Both the position numbers and the translations under genes were made by a program. Shown piece after piece: positions 14,611-28,130 of a stretch of 64,000 bases of DNA (the stretch's first letter is position 1; each line of letters begins with the position of its first letter). The DNA is from Tetrahymena thermophila SB210 (lineage: Eukaryota; Ciliophora; Oligohymenophorea; Hymenostomatida; Tetrahymenidae): positions 1,255-65,254 of the forward strand of contig NW_002476350.1 of the NCBI RefSeq assembly GCF_000189635.1. The letters are read 5' to 3'. The notes under the pieces are model-generated. The model was given only the letters and a program-made list of their open reading frames with translations, made no database searches and was not told the origin of the DNA.

Positions 14611-15746
14611 AAAAGAGAAAGAATCTTGTTGATATGTATGTATATCTATACAAAAATTTATTAATTATACAAACTAATCTAAACATTTTATCTATTATTT
14701 ATACCTAAATTATAATGATAATTAAATTTATTTAAAAGAGTATAGTCTAACATTGTCTATATTTAAATCTTTTTTAAAATCTTAGGATTACATAAGTGAT
14801 ACTTATTTCACTATTAGATAAATGTATAATTATATACGATTTTAGTATTACTTAATAAAACTAATATATATTCGTTACATATTTAAATATAGCTGTTTGA
14901 TGTTTTAAAATTTACATAAAAATTATATTATGGTACTCTTCATGTTTTTTTTTAAATCAGAATTTATTAGATAATGTTTTTAAAAAATATTAAGTTTTAT
15001 TTGACACTAAAGAATTAAAAAATTATAACTATCTATCTACAAGAATATCATATATAAAGTAAAATCCCTATTTTATTAAAATTTATAAGAAAAAATAAAA
15101 ATATCTTTTCTAAGGATGTGATGAAAGATCATAAATGGGTTTTATTTGTTTAGCTAATTATTTTAAGCTTAAATAAAAAATTGTGTAAGAGGGCTAAATA
15201 TATTCAAAAAATTTTAGAGTAACTATAAATTAATTTAAACATATACTTCTATTTAATAACTAACAAAAAATATCAATACGTCATTTAAAAATGTATTATT
15301 AAATTTTGTAACGCTAATTAATATATTGTTTTTTGAGCTTTTACTTTCATAATTTTAACCTTTAAAACCTAAAGATATTTGGCCTGCTATAGAATAAAAT
15401 TAAATCTTTCAAAAATAATAAAGAATTCATTTTATTGATAAAAAAATATTTATCATTAATTAAATTTATTGAAAAAATTAGATTTTGAAAAATTTTTTGC
15501 TAAAATCAACAACAATTTTTTTATGGCTTTTAGTATTATTATTAAAAGTTGAGTGGATTTTTTTTTCTTATCAATTAAAGAGAGTAATTCAAGTCTTTCT
15601 TTTTCTGATGTAAATATAAAATCTTGAAATAATTGATTAATTCCTTTAATTTTAAATTAATAATAAATAAAATAAATAACTTCTAAAATAATAAAACAAA
15701 AGATATTTTTCAAATAAGTATTTCTTAATTATTTCATATTCATCTC

Positions 15747-15781
<35 letters not shown>

Positions 15782-15796
15782 AAATCAGATTATTAT
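14611..15796. other. Spacer in copy A
   Basis: No gene recognised. It ends with an (AT)15 tract immediately 3' of the next gene. A region near 15250-15320 matches flank segments at about 9960, 25860 and 31320, each a shared 3'-flank element of a family gene. Confidence 0.5.
15749..15778. repeat. (AT)15 dinucleotide repeat
   Basis: Thirty bases of perfect AT alternation ending 19 bp beyond the stop of the short-protein gene at 15797. The equivalent position in copy B (about 31810) has no such tract. Confidence 0.95.
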
Positions 15797-16429
15797 TCAC
15801 TCTTTCTTATTAAATGCTGTCTTTTTACCTTTTTTGTATGCTATTAGATGATTTGAATAATCAGTATCGCAGCAACATAATTTTAAAAAATTGATATAAA
15901 TCTGATGATCTTCTTTTTATTTAACTTTACTCTTTTTCAGCCAATACTCTGCTTCAAAAGTAAGAAAAAACTCAAAAGCTTTTCCATATCTAGGATGCTA
16001 AATTAGTTTATGAAGGTAACTGTTATTAAAATTGTAAGATTTAATAAAATTTTTAGCTTGTTTAAGAGCATTAGTTTGAGAAGATCCTTTAAATACAAAT
16101 TCTATTAGTAAATCATTATTTTTGTCAAGAAGATAGGCAAAAAAGGCTTTAATGACATTTTTACATATATTATTTTTAGAAATATCTTCAAATTTCTCTA
16201 GTAAATTATTATTTTATAAATATTCTTCGTCTTAAAATTCAGATTTATTGAAAAGATATGAGTCTGACTCATATTGTGTTTTTAAATCAGAGATTTGCTT
16301 ATCGCTTAAACTTTTGTATAAATTTTCAGTTCTTATACCAGAATTAAACAAAGAATAAGAATTTTTTTCATAAAGCATTTCACTAACATTTTTTATATTA
16401 GAATCTTTTTCAAAGTCCGAGAATTGCAT
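15797..16429 (-). CDS. Short-protein array family, member 4 (210 aa)
   Basis: Function unknown. ATG at 16429, TGA at 15797-15799, 211 codons; the first TAA is at codon 66, so under the standard code only a 65-aa fragment is seen. Residues 1-65 are polar and family-variable and include TQYESDSYLF. The core SKNNICKNVIKAFFAYLLD, HPRYGKAFEFFLTFEAE and INFLKLCCCDTDYSN follows, and the tail is KKGKKTAFNKKE. The duplicated partner at 31837-32332 has lost its first 46 or so codons. The motif AAAGTGTAATCT lies 310 bp upstream, at the same distance as in member 3. Confidence 0.8.
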
Positions 16430-18779
16430 TTAAATTTTTTAATAGATATTGATAAAAAATTGAATAAATAATAGTTTTATTATTTACTTTTTATAGCAGA
16501 TATTTTTATAAAATATGAGTGATAATTTACTTTATTTAACATTATTAATTGACTTTCTCTTCTTTTATTATTTGTCATTATTGCATATTAATCAGAATGG
16601 AGTATAAAACTGTAACATAAAAATCAGAATAATTAAATAATTAGAATGAGTTTGATTTTTTTGTTTTGCATCAGTTTTAGCTTTAAAAATAAAGACTATT
16701 TAATATTGTATTCTTGGTATATAAAAAATAAAATTTCGAAAGTGTAATCTTTACATAAAAAATTGATTGTTAACTCATATGTTCCAAAAAGACTTAAATT
16801 TAAACAGTTAGTTTTTTAGGAGAATATAAATTTCTTTTCTTTGTCTTAAATTCAAATACTAAAACAGCTATCCTTTTATAACTTAAAAAATATTTTTAAA
16901 TTTACACTTATATATTTGCCTTTTAAAAAAATATTTATTTGAAAAATTTGCTCCATTTTTATTTAATAAATTCAATTATCCACTCAAAAACTTTCCTAAT
17001 AATGTAATCTTTCAATCAATTAAACAATAATCTAAATTTTATTCTGTAAGCACATTCTAAAAATTGTATTTTTATCAAAAAATGCAATCTAATTTATAAA
17101 AACCATTAATTTAAAAAGTAAGTTACCCATCAACTCATACTTAACAACTTTTTCCATTAAAATCTAATTTTATTATTATTATATTCACAAATTTGATTTA
17201 TTTAATTATATTTAAGAGATATTTAATTAGTTTATTATTTATTTATTAGAGTAAACCTATATCTTCTGTATTCCAATAGAAAAAAATTTGCATCATTAAA
17301 TATAATGAAAGTTTGTTTTAAATAGTTAATAAATTAATTTTTTTATGATAGCATAAATTTTTATGTAATTTTATAAAAGGCATTTTTTGAATTAATCAAG
17401 CAAGATATTTCAAATAAATTTTAAATGGTTATATTTATTTATTGTTTGCGGATTTATTGTCTTTATAATTTAAGCTATTAAAAAACAATATTGTTAATAA
17501 AAAGCAGGAAGATATTATTATTTTATTTAAATTGATAGTGTAATGTCAAATTTTTATCTTTTATTAGTTAAATGTTTTATTTTTCAAATATAAATACATA
17601 ATTTGGCTTGATAATGATCTCTTTCATCTATCAATTAAATAATAATAAAAAAATAAATGCTAATAAATAATCTTAAAAGATTCTAATTAAATGTCCTCAT
17701 ATTCTATTTTATTTAAATATTATATATTTAAAATATAAAAAATCATATTTCAAAAATTTATTAATTAAATTATTATCTTTTAATTAAATAATACTTAAAT
17801 TTTAATTCTAATTATTAGTTTTATAATTCATATACATTAAATTAAGTTACCGTCTCATTTCTTTTTTAAGGTAGTGCGTAATTAAACGCAATTAATTTAT
17901 AGGCTGGATTTATATTACTTTTACTTTAATTAAAACTTCACAAGTTTTTGGAAAGGAGTTTGAATGACTGCGGTATATGTAAAGTATAATTATTCTTTTT
18001 ACTAGCAACAATAAAATTATTTAAAGTGAAAAAATAGTATTTTGCATGAAGAGAAAATAAAATACCAAGCAAGGTAATTTTAATTAATCTTTTATTATTA
18101 ATTAAAATGTATTCAAAAATATATTACTAACTCATTAAAAATACGCAATTAAGCTTAATGATGTAATTACTATTAATAATTTTTTACTTCATTACTTATT
18201 TATACACTAATAGTAAAATTAAAATGTTAAAAATATTAAGCTAAAAAATAATAAAAGTGTAATGTTTTTATTAATTTAAAAAATTGATGAAAGTATTAAT
18301 ATTTTATTAATTAATTTTAATTGCTTGAGAAAATATATTATTTATTCTATTAAGCTTTTTTTGGATTTCTTTTTTACAAAGGTAATTAACTATATTTACT
18401 CAATACTTCTTTTATTTCTGGAATATATTACACATAATTAATTAATTAACCTTACTTGTTAGTAAATCAAATACGTGAGTAAAAGATAAAAAACTTGAAA
18501 ATAGCACTTTTTTTCTGATAAATACAAATTTTTAATGTAATCCGCTAATTTATTTTTTGTAAATTAATTGATAATAATCAAATAACTTCAAAAGGGACCA
18601 TATGATTATTTGCAAATACAAACTAAATTAAATACAAGAGCCAAGAAAAATTACAATTAATATAGAGTTCTATAAATACAATTTTTTCATTTTTTGATGA
18701 TAAATAATAATAATTATTATTACTAAATAATTAAATAAATATATACAACAATATGAAGACATTCTTAATTGAATGTTAT
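16430..18779. other. Spacer unique to copy A
   Basis: No gene seen. It lies within the 2,990 bp (16291-19280) that has no counterpart in copy B. It holds variants of the shared upstream motif at 16739-16750 and about 17535, and a further AAAGTGTAATG near 18254. Confidence 0.5.
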
Positions 18780-19060
18780 TCATTTGTAAACAACTAAAAT
18801 GTAAGGTTAAATTCTAAAGCTTTTCCATATTTTATGATGCTAATTAATTTATTAAGACTTTTTTATTAAATATATTAGCAATTTTTTTTTGCATTTTTAC
18901 AAATATTAAACTAAAATATTCTTCAAATAAATGAACAAAAAAGCTTTAAAAATATTTTTCTATTAAACATGCTGTTATGATAAAATTCTGAATTGTTAAA
19001 TATAAATGTGATAAAATCATACTGATTGATATTTATATTATAAGTAAAATTTAACCTTTT
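18780..19060 (-). pseudogene. Strongly decayed short-protein relic
   Basis: Read on the minus strand, short pieces match the family around LTF.A and the PKYGKAFEF segment (near 18800-18850). The rest is recognisable only by spacing. No usable reading frame remains. There is no counterpart in copy B because it falls in the deleted stretch. Confidence 0.5.
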
Positions 19061-22000
19061 AAAGCAAGGTATTCTTTGCTTATATTGTCACTTTTTGACA
19101 TTTTTCACAAATATATAGATTATTTTAGTGTACTTATTTTACTTTAATCTCTTGTTAAACAAAGAAATTAAGAATTATTAATTATATATTATTTAAATAA
19201 ACTAAGTCATTGAAGAGATTTTTGATATTAATTTACTTTATTGAATAATACTAATTATTTTTCTTCTCTCGAATTATTTAAAATAAATTTGTTTTTCTTT
19301 AAAAGCCAAAAGCAATTTGTAGCATTTTTTTAATAATAAAAGAGTCATATTAAATTTCTCATTTGTTTAAAATGATTTTTCCTTATTTATAATTTAATTT
19401 GAATTAAAAAGATAGAATAAATATTTCTTATAAAAAAATTTTTATAATATTATCAAAGCCTTCATAAAAATATTTCAACTCCTTCAAAAAATAAATAAAT
19501 AAAAATACATATTAATTAATAAAAGTAAATATCAATCAAATACTAATATTTTTTCCTTTTATAAAAAACCTATCAATTGGTAAGGGATAAGGGGAAAATT
19601 AGTTTTATTAAAGTATCAAATTCATCAAATTAACTTACTTTTTCTTATGTAAGCTTTTTCTAAAAACTGTAATATAATTTAAAGATTACATAGATCATCC
19701 AAAATAATTGATTTTTTCAAAATTTACTAAGCCTCATAATTTATTTTTGTAATTTTTTCGTTTTTCATATTTTTTAGGATCTATTATCAAAATAAAAGTG
19801 GGAATATGTCTTTTGCCTTTTTATTGAAATAAAATTGAAGTTCTAATTTATTAGCCTAACAACTGTATCCCCACTAAATATCTAATTAACTAACTATCAA
19901 AATATTCAAGCAATAATCAATATTATTTTTCTAAAAATCCAAGTTAATGAATTAAATTATAGATAGACAAATCAAAAAATTTATTGCTCGCGTATATTTT
20001 TAAGGTATTAAAAAAAATTTATAATTTACTTATTTTTACATGATAAAATAATGGAGGCTCCAATACCATCAAATATTAAGAAGTATTTATCTTTCACATA
20101 TAAATAAATATTAATTATAAAAGTTAATTTATGATATTTGGCATAGATAATTTTATGATTTATGCAAAATAATTATATTAAACATCTTAATAAGAAAAAT
20201 AAATTTTTTTGTGATATAAAGTAAAAAATAAAAGCAAATTAAGCTTCAAGATACTAAAAAAAAATAGATTTTATATTTTCATTTAAATAAAATTAACTTT
20301 TATTCTTAATATTTACAGTATGTCTGCTATGGAATTTAATAAAGCAATTTAAAACTCTTATTTAAAAGTATCTGTTTTTTAGTCCATTTTTAAAAAATTG
20401 TTAATGAAATAATAACTCAAAGGATTTTTATAGTTTTACAATTTAATTGAAATTCAAAAAAACTAAATAACAAAAATTCATAGTAATTAAATCTCTTTCA
20501 TCCACAATTTAATAAGTAATTTCATTATAGCAATTATTTTGAAAAAAATATTTTTTAAATCTGTACTAAGCTTTTATCTACAAACAACAGCTAATTTTAG
20601 TATATCACATACCGTCAGTGCTCTTGAATAAGAGAATTCTAAGTTAAGAGAATTTCTAATTAAGATTAAAATCAAAAATGTAAATGTGCTATTTTCGTTT
20701 AAAAAAAATTTTTTTTTTTTAACATATTTTGCACCCTCTTTAATTTTTATTCAATATTTTGAAGTGGTAATAGAGGGGTAAAGAGAAAATAATTATTTTT
20801 TTTATTGTACTTTTTTCTTAATTTTTTGTTTAAGTTTTAATAAAAAATTTACTTTTGTTTGAAATCTGATAAATAGAATAAAAATTATTTTTAAATATGA
20901 ATAAACTGTTGGAAATAATTCAAAGTTGCAAAATGTATTATAAAATTGAATAAAATAAAATTTTATAATGTTTATTTCAATGAATTTTGTAACTTGGAAA
21001 ACATTTTTTTATATTAATAATAAAAAAAAGTATTGAAAATAAAAAATCTTAATTATCTAAAAAACTTTAATCATTAAATTAGTTAATATAGTAATATTGA
21101 ATGATCTTATCAAATATATTTACAATTAGTATTATGCAGAAGAAAATAAGTGCTAATATTACAATTAATTAAGATACTAATAAAAAGTAAATAAGATCAT
21201 AATGATTTCATGTTTTAAATAGTAAAAGACTAGTATTTTTATTAAGATTGCTTTTAAAGCTATGATAGACTAATAAGTCCAATTTAGTTAAATTATGATG
21301 CATATTAGTTATGTAAAAAAAATAAATAAATTTCTTATTTTTTATAAATTCCTGAGTTTCATTAGCTTTTCTGACTAAAGATAAAGTATATTAGGCTAAT
21401 TTTTGTATTTTTTAAATAATATTGAATAATCTCTTTTGCTTATTTACTTTAAAAAAGAAGTATTTTTCATAAAAATGTTTTTGTAGAACAAAAAAAACTT
21501 AATCATTAGCTAAATAAATATCACATAATTTGGTATTTAAGATAAAATTATAAAATTTTTTAACTTTACAGATGATAGTTAACTGCTGAAAGGTATTAGC
21601 TACTTAAGCGAGTTCAGCTTAGATTTAATGAAAAAATAAAAGCTGTTAATCACTATATATTACCACAAAATTATAAAATAAAAAGCAAGAGAATTTTAAT
21701 TTGTCATTTAAATAGGTATTTTTTAAGTTTTGTGATGCAATTATTGAAAATTTAAATATACTTTTTTAAATAATTTCTTCGCCAATTAAATTTGGAAAAT
21801 TATTGCATATTTTTGAGAATAAAAATATGGTCTAGTAAAATGAGGTCTAAAAAATACTAAGGACAAAAACTAAATATAATAAAGAGTAAAATTGATTTCT
21901 TACATAGGAAACCAAAATATTATTTATTACTAAAAAAAGAATTTAGAATTCTTTGAATTCTATCTATACTTAACTTATCTTTTTAAATTTGTATTAAAAT

Positions 22001-22404
22001 CATTTAAATTTTATTTCAGTAACCTATTTATTAGTTCTTATGCTTTATCAAATCGAATATAATTTTGATAAGAATCATTCTATCAGTAAGCCACTCATAA
22101 TATTTCTATTTAATTTGATGCAAATTTTTAATAAAAGCAATCAAATCTATATTTATTAGTTATATTCAATTACTTTCAATAGCAAATTAGAATTAAAGGA
22201 AATAATATCACACAAATTTATATTTTTCGAGGGTTGATTCAATACTTTCAATAATATAAGGTTAACAATAAATAATATGATATAAATTTAAATTTTTACA
22301 ATCTTAGTTTAATTTAATAATAATAAATTATTTTGATGCTGTTATTTGAAAAGATAGATTTTAATTTTTATTTAAATTAGTTATATTCATAAAATATTTG
22401 ATTA
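19061..22404. other. Spacer in copy A
   Basis: No gene seen. It is alignable with about 32331-35397 in copy B. The flank motif TGTGATGCAATT occurs near 21729, about 670 bp beyond the stop of the next family gene. Confidence 0.5.
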
Positions 22405-23052
22405 TCAACTACTTTAGAAATATTTTTTGCTTTTTTTATATGAAACTAAGTAATTAGAATAGTTAGTCTTACAGCAACATAATTTTAAAAAGCTAATATA
22501 GATAAGATGCTCTTCCATTTATTATACTTTACTATTTTTTAACCAGTTTTATGCTTCGAAAGTAAGATAAAATTCTAACGCCTTTCCATATTTAGGATGA
22601 TGTATTAATTTTTGTAGGTCTTTGTTGTTATGATTGAAGGATAAAGAAAAATTTTTAGCTAGTTTACGAGCATTGCTTTGAGAAGCTCCTTTCATTATAA
22701 AGTCTGTAAGTAAATCATTTTTCTTGTCTAGAAGATAAGCAAAAAAAGCTTTAGTTATGTTCTTGCATATATTATTTTTAGAAATCTATTCAAATTTCTC
22801 TAATAATTTATTATTTTATATGTGTTCTTCTTCTTCTTCTTATTACTATGATTAGTTAAAGAGATGTGAGTTAGACTCATTTTGTGATTATGATAGCAGG
22901 TTTTGTTGGTAATATTAATTATTATCTAAATCTTCTAGCTATTTTTAGCTTTTATCTTCACTTAAATTACACTTTAAAGCGTATTTATCTCTGTAAGTTA
23001 TCTCTGTGAGATCCTTAAACAAATAATCTCTTTTAAAATCTTAGAATGACAT
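22405..23052 (-). CDS. Short-protein array family, member 5 (215 aa)
   Basis: Function unknown. ATG at 23052, TGA at 22405-22407, 216 codons without an intron. A distinct subgroup: the N-terminus begins MSFQDFKRD, a glutamate run (QQEEEEH) precedes the core, and the core reads SKNNICKNITKAFFAYLLD, then HHPKYGKALEFYLTFEAQ and ISFLKLCCCKTNYSN, ending YKKSKKYFQSS. The duplicate at 35398-36039 is very similar. Many Gln codons are TAA or TAG, which is why standard translation breaks it up. Confidence 0.78.
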
Positions 23053-26000
23053 TTATTAAGTTTATTATATTTCAATCTGCAAAAGCTTTAAAGAAAATAC
23101 CTTTTAGGTAGTTTTTTGATAAAAGTAATGGTTTGGTTAGTATTTTGATAATTTTATTGACAATTAATTAATTACAACTTATACATTATAAATTATACTA
23201 TTTCATGAGAGGAATGATTTTGGAGTTAAATATTTAAAGGTAATTAATTTGTACTTTTTTGAAAAAAATACTTTGACTTTAATATAAAACCCAATTAAAA
23301 AAAATAAAATCACTTGTTTAGTATTCAATAATATTATTTTAAATGATTTTAAAATGTTATAAAAAAATATTATTATCAATCCAAATATATTTTTTTCTTT
23401 CAAAAGTAATTTGTAAGTTTGCTATTGGCTTTAAGATATAAATAATATTTGAAAAGATAGAAAAAAAATAATAAAGTGTATTAAATAAATAAGTACTACA
23501 TATCCTGATAAATTAACCACCAATATTATTTTTAACTATTTGCATTTTAAAAGTTTTTTAAATTTTAATAGTGTAATCTCAAATTAATTTAAGTTTTTTT
23601 TATTGAGGAAACAGGGTAATAAATTATTTTTGTTTTTAATTATTAAAAAGTAATCCTCTTTTTACTATTTCAAACAAAAACTCATAAATTTAAAAGAACA
23701 CAGTCAATAAACATACTTATAAATATCAAAACTAAATAAATATTTCTCAAAAATTATTTTTTTTAATTCTATATTTTATTATCTTTAATAATATCCATTT
23801 TATAATATGAAAACTTAATGAATAAGATGTAAAATCTAATATTTAAAAAAAGATACTCATATTAACTCAAAAAACAATTTGAAACATTGGTATATGATTA
23901 AAAAAACTGAAAGTCAATTTATTATTTTACAATTTTTTAGTCTTTAATTTGTGAGCTTGAACTTATTTAAAGTTAGATAAAACAAGCAAAATCATACTAT
24001 TTCTATTATTCATAAATAAAAATAAGTTGATATCATTCTTTAAATTTGCTTGAATCGTTAAATAAATATAAAATTTAATATCAATTTTTACTCTATTTAA
24101 AGCTGCTTTTCTCATATGAATAAATTTTGAAATTGATAAGTTAATTTTCTTCCTCACAATAACAAAATTAAAAATCACTCTTTTTTATTCTTGAAATTAA
24201 TTTAGCTAAGCTTTTCTGTCCAACAATGAAGTAAGTAAATTAAATATGGCAATTATGTTTGAATATAATCTTTTGAGATCATTTATATACAATTTATGTA
24301 TTATTAAGCCATTTTCTATTTTGATAGTTATATAATTATTAACATTAGATCATTAACAAGATGTCATATTTGCAATAATTACAATAGTAACAATTTATAA
24401 ATTCCAGTTTCTTAAAATAAATTGAACCTATTATTTAATTAATAAAATTAAATATTTATCTTGCAAAGAACGTGTCTTAGTATAGATTGAAAAATAGTTA
24501 ACTTATTAATATTAATGTTCTATATAGTTTCTAAAGTTATTACTTTTGAATCATAATCTTGAATGGATAACTCTTTAAATTTATTATTAATTGTTAGAAA
24601 AATATTTTAGAAGAGAAAGAATGAGTTTCAAATATTTTTGAGTTTGTTAAAGGAGGGAATATTGGTAAGTTTTTTGATGATTTTCAATTTTATTGAATGA
24701 AAAAACTTAATTGATTTAAAAGCAATTAAAATCAATTTTGAAGATATTTTTGATTGTCAAATAATTTTTAATTTCATTCTTTATAAATATTTAAAAAGAG
24801 GTTTTAGGTTTATAAAGATTTAGCAAATAAAAATATTCAACGTAGTAAAAAAAAATTCCAAAAAAAATAATATGTTGTAATTTTTTTAATTGTGTTTATC
24901 AATTAGATATTAAATTATGTTTAACTTCAATTTATCTTTTAAATTTATCAGATATAAATATATAATGTTTAAATATTTATTTTAGAAAAATATTTTTTTT
25001 AATTTAATGGTCAATGTATTTTTAATTAATTCAATATTCAAAAGAAAAGAAAAATTTGAATAGAAGGCTGAATTTTTTTTTAATTAGGATGCTTAAATAC
25101 TTGGTTAAAGTAGATTTCATTATACACCTTAATTACAGCATATATGGTAATATTAAACATATAATTATTACATTAAATATATGTAATATAATTAGATAGA
25201 ACCAGAAATTTTTATTGTTTGATATTTAAAAATATCAACTGAAAACTTGAATTATCAAATTAATAATAAAATTTGAAAAAATTAACAAAATAAAAATAGA
25301 ATGATATTTTAGTATTGAAAAATGTATTTAAAATCACAAAAATTAGAAAATTCTGTTTATAAAATCAAAATTAGATAAATCGAAAACAATCAATGAATAA
25401 ATATCATTTATTTTTTACCTAAAATTTCAATAATCATTTCAAATATTATTTGTAAAGATAAAGCTATTTATACTTAATAATTTTTATATTTATTGAATTT
25501 ATTTAAATAACTATCTCTTGAAAGACTAAGTCTTTAAGTCGCATTAAATTACTAGTAAAATTATGAAAAATATAGTTATTTATTAACTCTAACACCATCC
25601 AAATAAATTAATAATAAAAGAATAATCAATGTAAATATGTAAATTTAAATCTTTAATAAATATATTTAAAAAAGGAAATTCACTACTTTTATCAAAATAT
25701 GAATTAAAATTCTAAAATACCTCCATAGGAAAATAGAAGGTAAGAGATAATCAATAAGTTTTTTTGTGCTTATTTTTTAATACATTTAGAAAAAATTTGG
25801 GTTAATAGAACTACTTATAAACCACAACATTTAAAGTAACCAAATATTAAATCAAGTAAATACTCTTTAATTAATAAATAACAAAATATAATGGTTTACC
25901 ATTAAAAAACTAGAATTTAAATTAGGTGATGCAAATAAACATCATATTTTTTTTAACTAAAGTGATTAATTAATCACTTTTTCAACCATTAAAATTTACA

Positions 26001-26581
26001 TTATTTGAGTAAATATTCAATAAAGTAAAATGTGTGAAAAGGAAGATTTTGTTTTAAATATAAAAAAGTTTAAATTTTTATAAAATAAAAAAATGAGAAT
26101 AATTAGCAATTTAATATGTGAAAAGAAGTAAGTATTTCGAAGTTATCTAAAATTTATAATTTATACGTTGAAAAAATTTTAATTTAATATATTAATCCTG
26201 TACTTTTTAACTTTTAGTAATGTTAACATATATATTTTTAATCACTCTTCAATCAATTATTCTTTTTATTTTCTTAGAAATTAATAAAAACCCAACAAAA
26301 TCACTTTTAATAATTGATTACTGATATTGAAAGATATTACTTGATTCAAAGATATATTTTGAGTAATTCATATCTTTTATTTTCTGATACAAACACGAAA
26401 TCTTAAAAAAATTGATTAAATTCTTTAAGAGTAAATTGATTAATATAAATAAAATAACTTTTAAAATAATCCTATTAAATTTTAAATTACAGTCTACATT
26501 TCTGATAATCAAGTAAAATCAATTACTTCATACATATATGATTTTGAAGCACATTTAAATTACTTAGGGTAAGATTTTTGT
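23053..26581. other. Spacer spanning the junction of copies A and B
   Basis: No gene supported. The junction between the two large direct copies lies at about 23350-23570. About 23570-24420 matches about 5290-6130, and 25080-26580 matches about 9180-10670. The motif AGTGTAATCTC is at 23570-23580 and the flank motif GGTGATGCAAA near 25926. Confidence 0.5.
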
Positions 26582-27232
26582 TCATTATCTATTATTAAAT
26601 AAAGTCTTTTTACCTTTTTTATATGCTATTAAACGATTAGAATAATCAGTATTGCAGCAACATAATTTTAAAAAATTAATGTAAATCTGGTGATCTTCTT
26701 TTTATTTAACTTTACTCTTTTCCAGCCAATACTCTGCTTCAAATGTAAGATAAAATTCAAAAGCTTTTCCATATCTAGGATGCTAAATTAATTTATGAAG
26801 GTTATTGTTATTAAAGTTGTATGATTATGTAAACTTTTTAGTTTGCTTGCGAGCATTATTTTCTGAAGTTCCTTTAAATACAAAATCTGTCAGTAAATCA
26901 TTATTCTTATCAAGCAGATTTGCAAAAAAAGCTTTTATGATATTTTTACATATGTTATTTTTAGAAATATCTTCAAATTTTTATAGTAAATCATTATTTT
27001 AATAATATTCTTCATCTTAGAATTCTGAGTTATTTAAAACAGATGAGTCTGACTCATATTGTGATTTTAAATAAGATTTTTGTTGATTATGTGAATTTAT
27101 GTAAATATCTCCATGTCTTTCATTCAATTTACAGCTAGAATTAGATCCTTTTTCAAAAAGAATACCTGAAACATTATTAATTAACAAATCTCTTTTAGTA
27201 TTTTAGTGCTAAAACTGTGTATCTTATTTCAT
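26582..27232 (-). CDS. Short-protein array family, member 6 (216 aa)
   Basis: Function unknown. ATG at 27232, TGA at 26582-26584, 217 codons, no intron. It is the duplicate of member 3 with the same length. Nearly all core residues agree (SKNNICKNIIKAFFANLLD, HPRYGKAFEFYLTFEAE, INFLKLCCCNTDYSN), while the N-terminal third differs more (MKQDTQFQHQ versus MKQDRQFEDK) but keeps the frame. The motif AAAGTGTAATCTC occurs about 300 bp upstream and again about 630 bp upstream because the flank itself is duplicated. Retention of the frame despite heavy drift in the flanks suggests purifying selection. Confidence 0.78.
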
Positions 27233-27474
27233 TTCTCTTAGGTATATTATTAAATAAATGATAATAAATTTTGGTAATTTACTAATTAAGCCACAGATTT
27301 TTATAATATTTTGGTATTAATTTGCTTTATAAATTTTATTTATTATTTTCCTTTTATATTACTTCTTAATAATTTATATTAATCGCAAAAATATAAAATT
27401 GTTAGAAGAATATATTTAAAAAATAAAAAGAGTTGATTTTTTTTGTTAAAATTAGTTTTTGTTTGTTTAGTTTT

Positions 27475-28130
27475 AAAATCATGACTCTTTTATTTTCTTT
27501 CTATCTAAAAAAGTCTACCACATGAAAGTGTAATCTCGCTGTAAAATATTGAGAATACTGGGAATAAAATTGCTTTAATGGTTAAATTTTAACAATTATA
27601 ACTTTACTTTGATCTTCTTTATTTTTTATCGATCGAATAATTATAGAAAAACAACTTTTCTATTTATAATATTATAAATATTTAAAAATCTTTACTTCAA
27701 CGAGCTAGCCCAAAAAATTTTGATAGAAGAATTATAAATTTTTGATTGATTCACCCACTATAACTTTACATATATATTATGCAATCTTTCCAGCCAATTG
27801 ATAAATAAAATCATGACTCTTTTATTTTCTTTCAATCTAAAAAAGTCTACTTATGAAAGTGTAATCTCTCTGTAAAATATTGAAAATACTGGGAATATAA
27901 TTGCTTTAATGGTTAAATTTTAACAATTATAATTTTACTTTGATCTTCTTTACTTTTTATCAATCGAATAATTTTAGAAAAATAACTTTTCTATTTATAA
28001 TATTATAAATATTTAAAAATCTTTACTTGAACGAGCTAACCCAAAAATTTTGATAGAGTAATTATAACTTTTTGATTGATTCACCCACTCTAAATATTTG
28101 CATATATGTTATGCAATATTTACAGTCAAT
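27475..28130. repeat. 332-bp local tandem duplication
   Basis: Two direct copies begin at 27475 and 27807 (both AAAATCATGACTCTTTTATT) and run to about 28130, near-identical apart from scattered changes. Copy A has only one unit here (about 11583-11930), so the event is younger than the large duplication. Each unit carries the AAAGTGTAATCTC motif, which doubles this candidate element upstream of member 6. Confidence 0.9.

Larger units (their letters stand above)
8200..23350. repeat. Large direct duplication, copy A
   Basis: This stretch is alignable in the same orientation with about 23570-36350. Anchor pairs are 8580/23880, 9355/25255, 10000/25915, 11630/27530, 13600/29760, 15250/31320, 16281/32321, 19281/32331, 20320/33375 and 22405/35398. 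The offset is about 16.0 kb left of 16.3 kb and about 13.0 kb right of 19.3 kb, which exposes a deletion in copy B. Intergenic DNA has diverged by many substitutions and small indels while the genes stay similar. The copy carries three intact short-protein genes and two relics. Edges were judged by eye. Confidence 0.8.

Noticed and set aside
23963-24178. Minus-strand 71-codon frame (MIFNFVIVRKK...)
   Set aside because: The matching duplicated flank at about 5.7-5.9 kb does not conserve the frame, so it is probably chance in spacer DNA.
26805-27002. Plus-strand 65-codon frame
   Set aside because: Antisense shadow of short-protein member 6.
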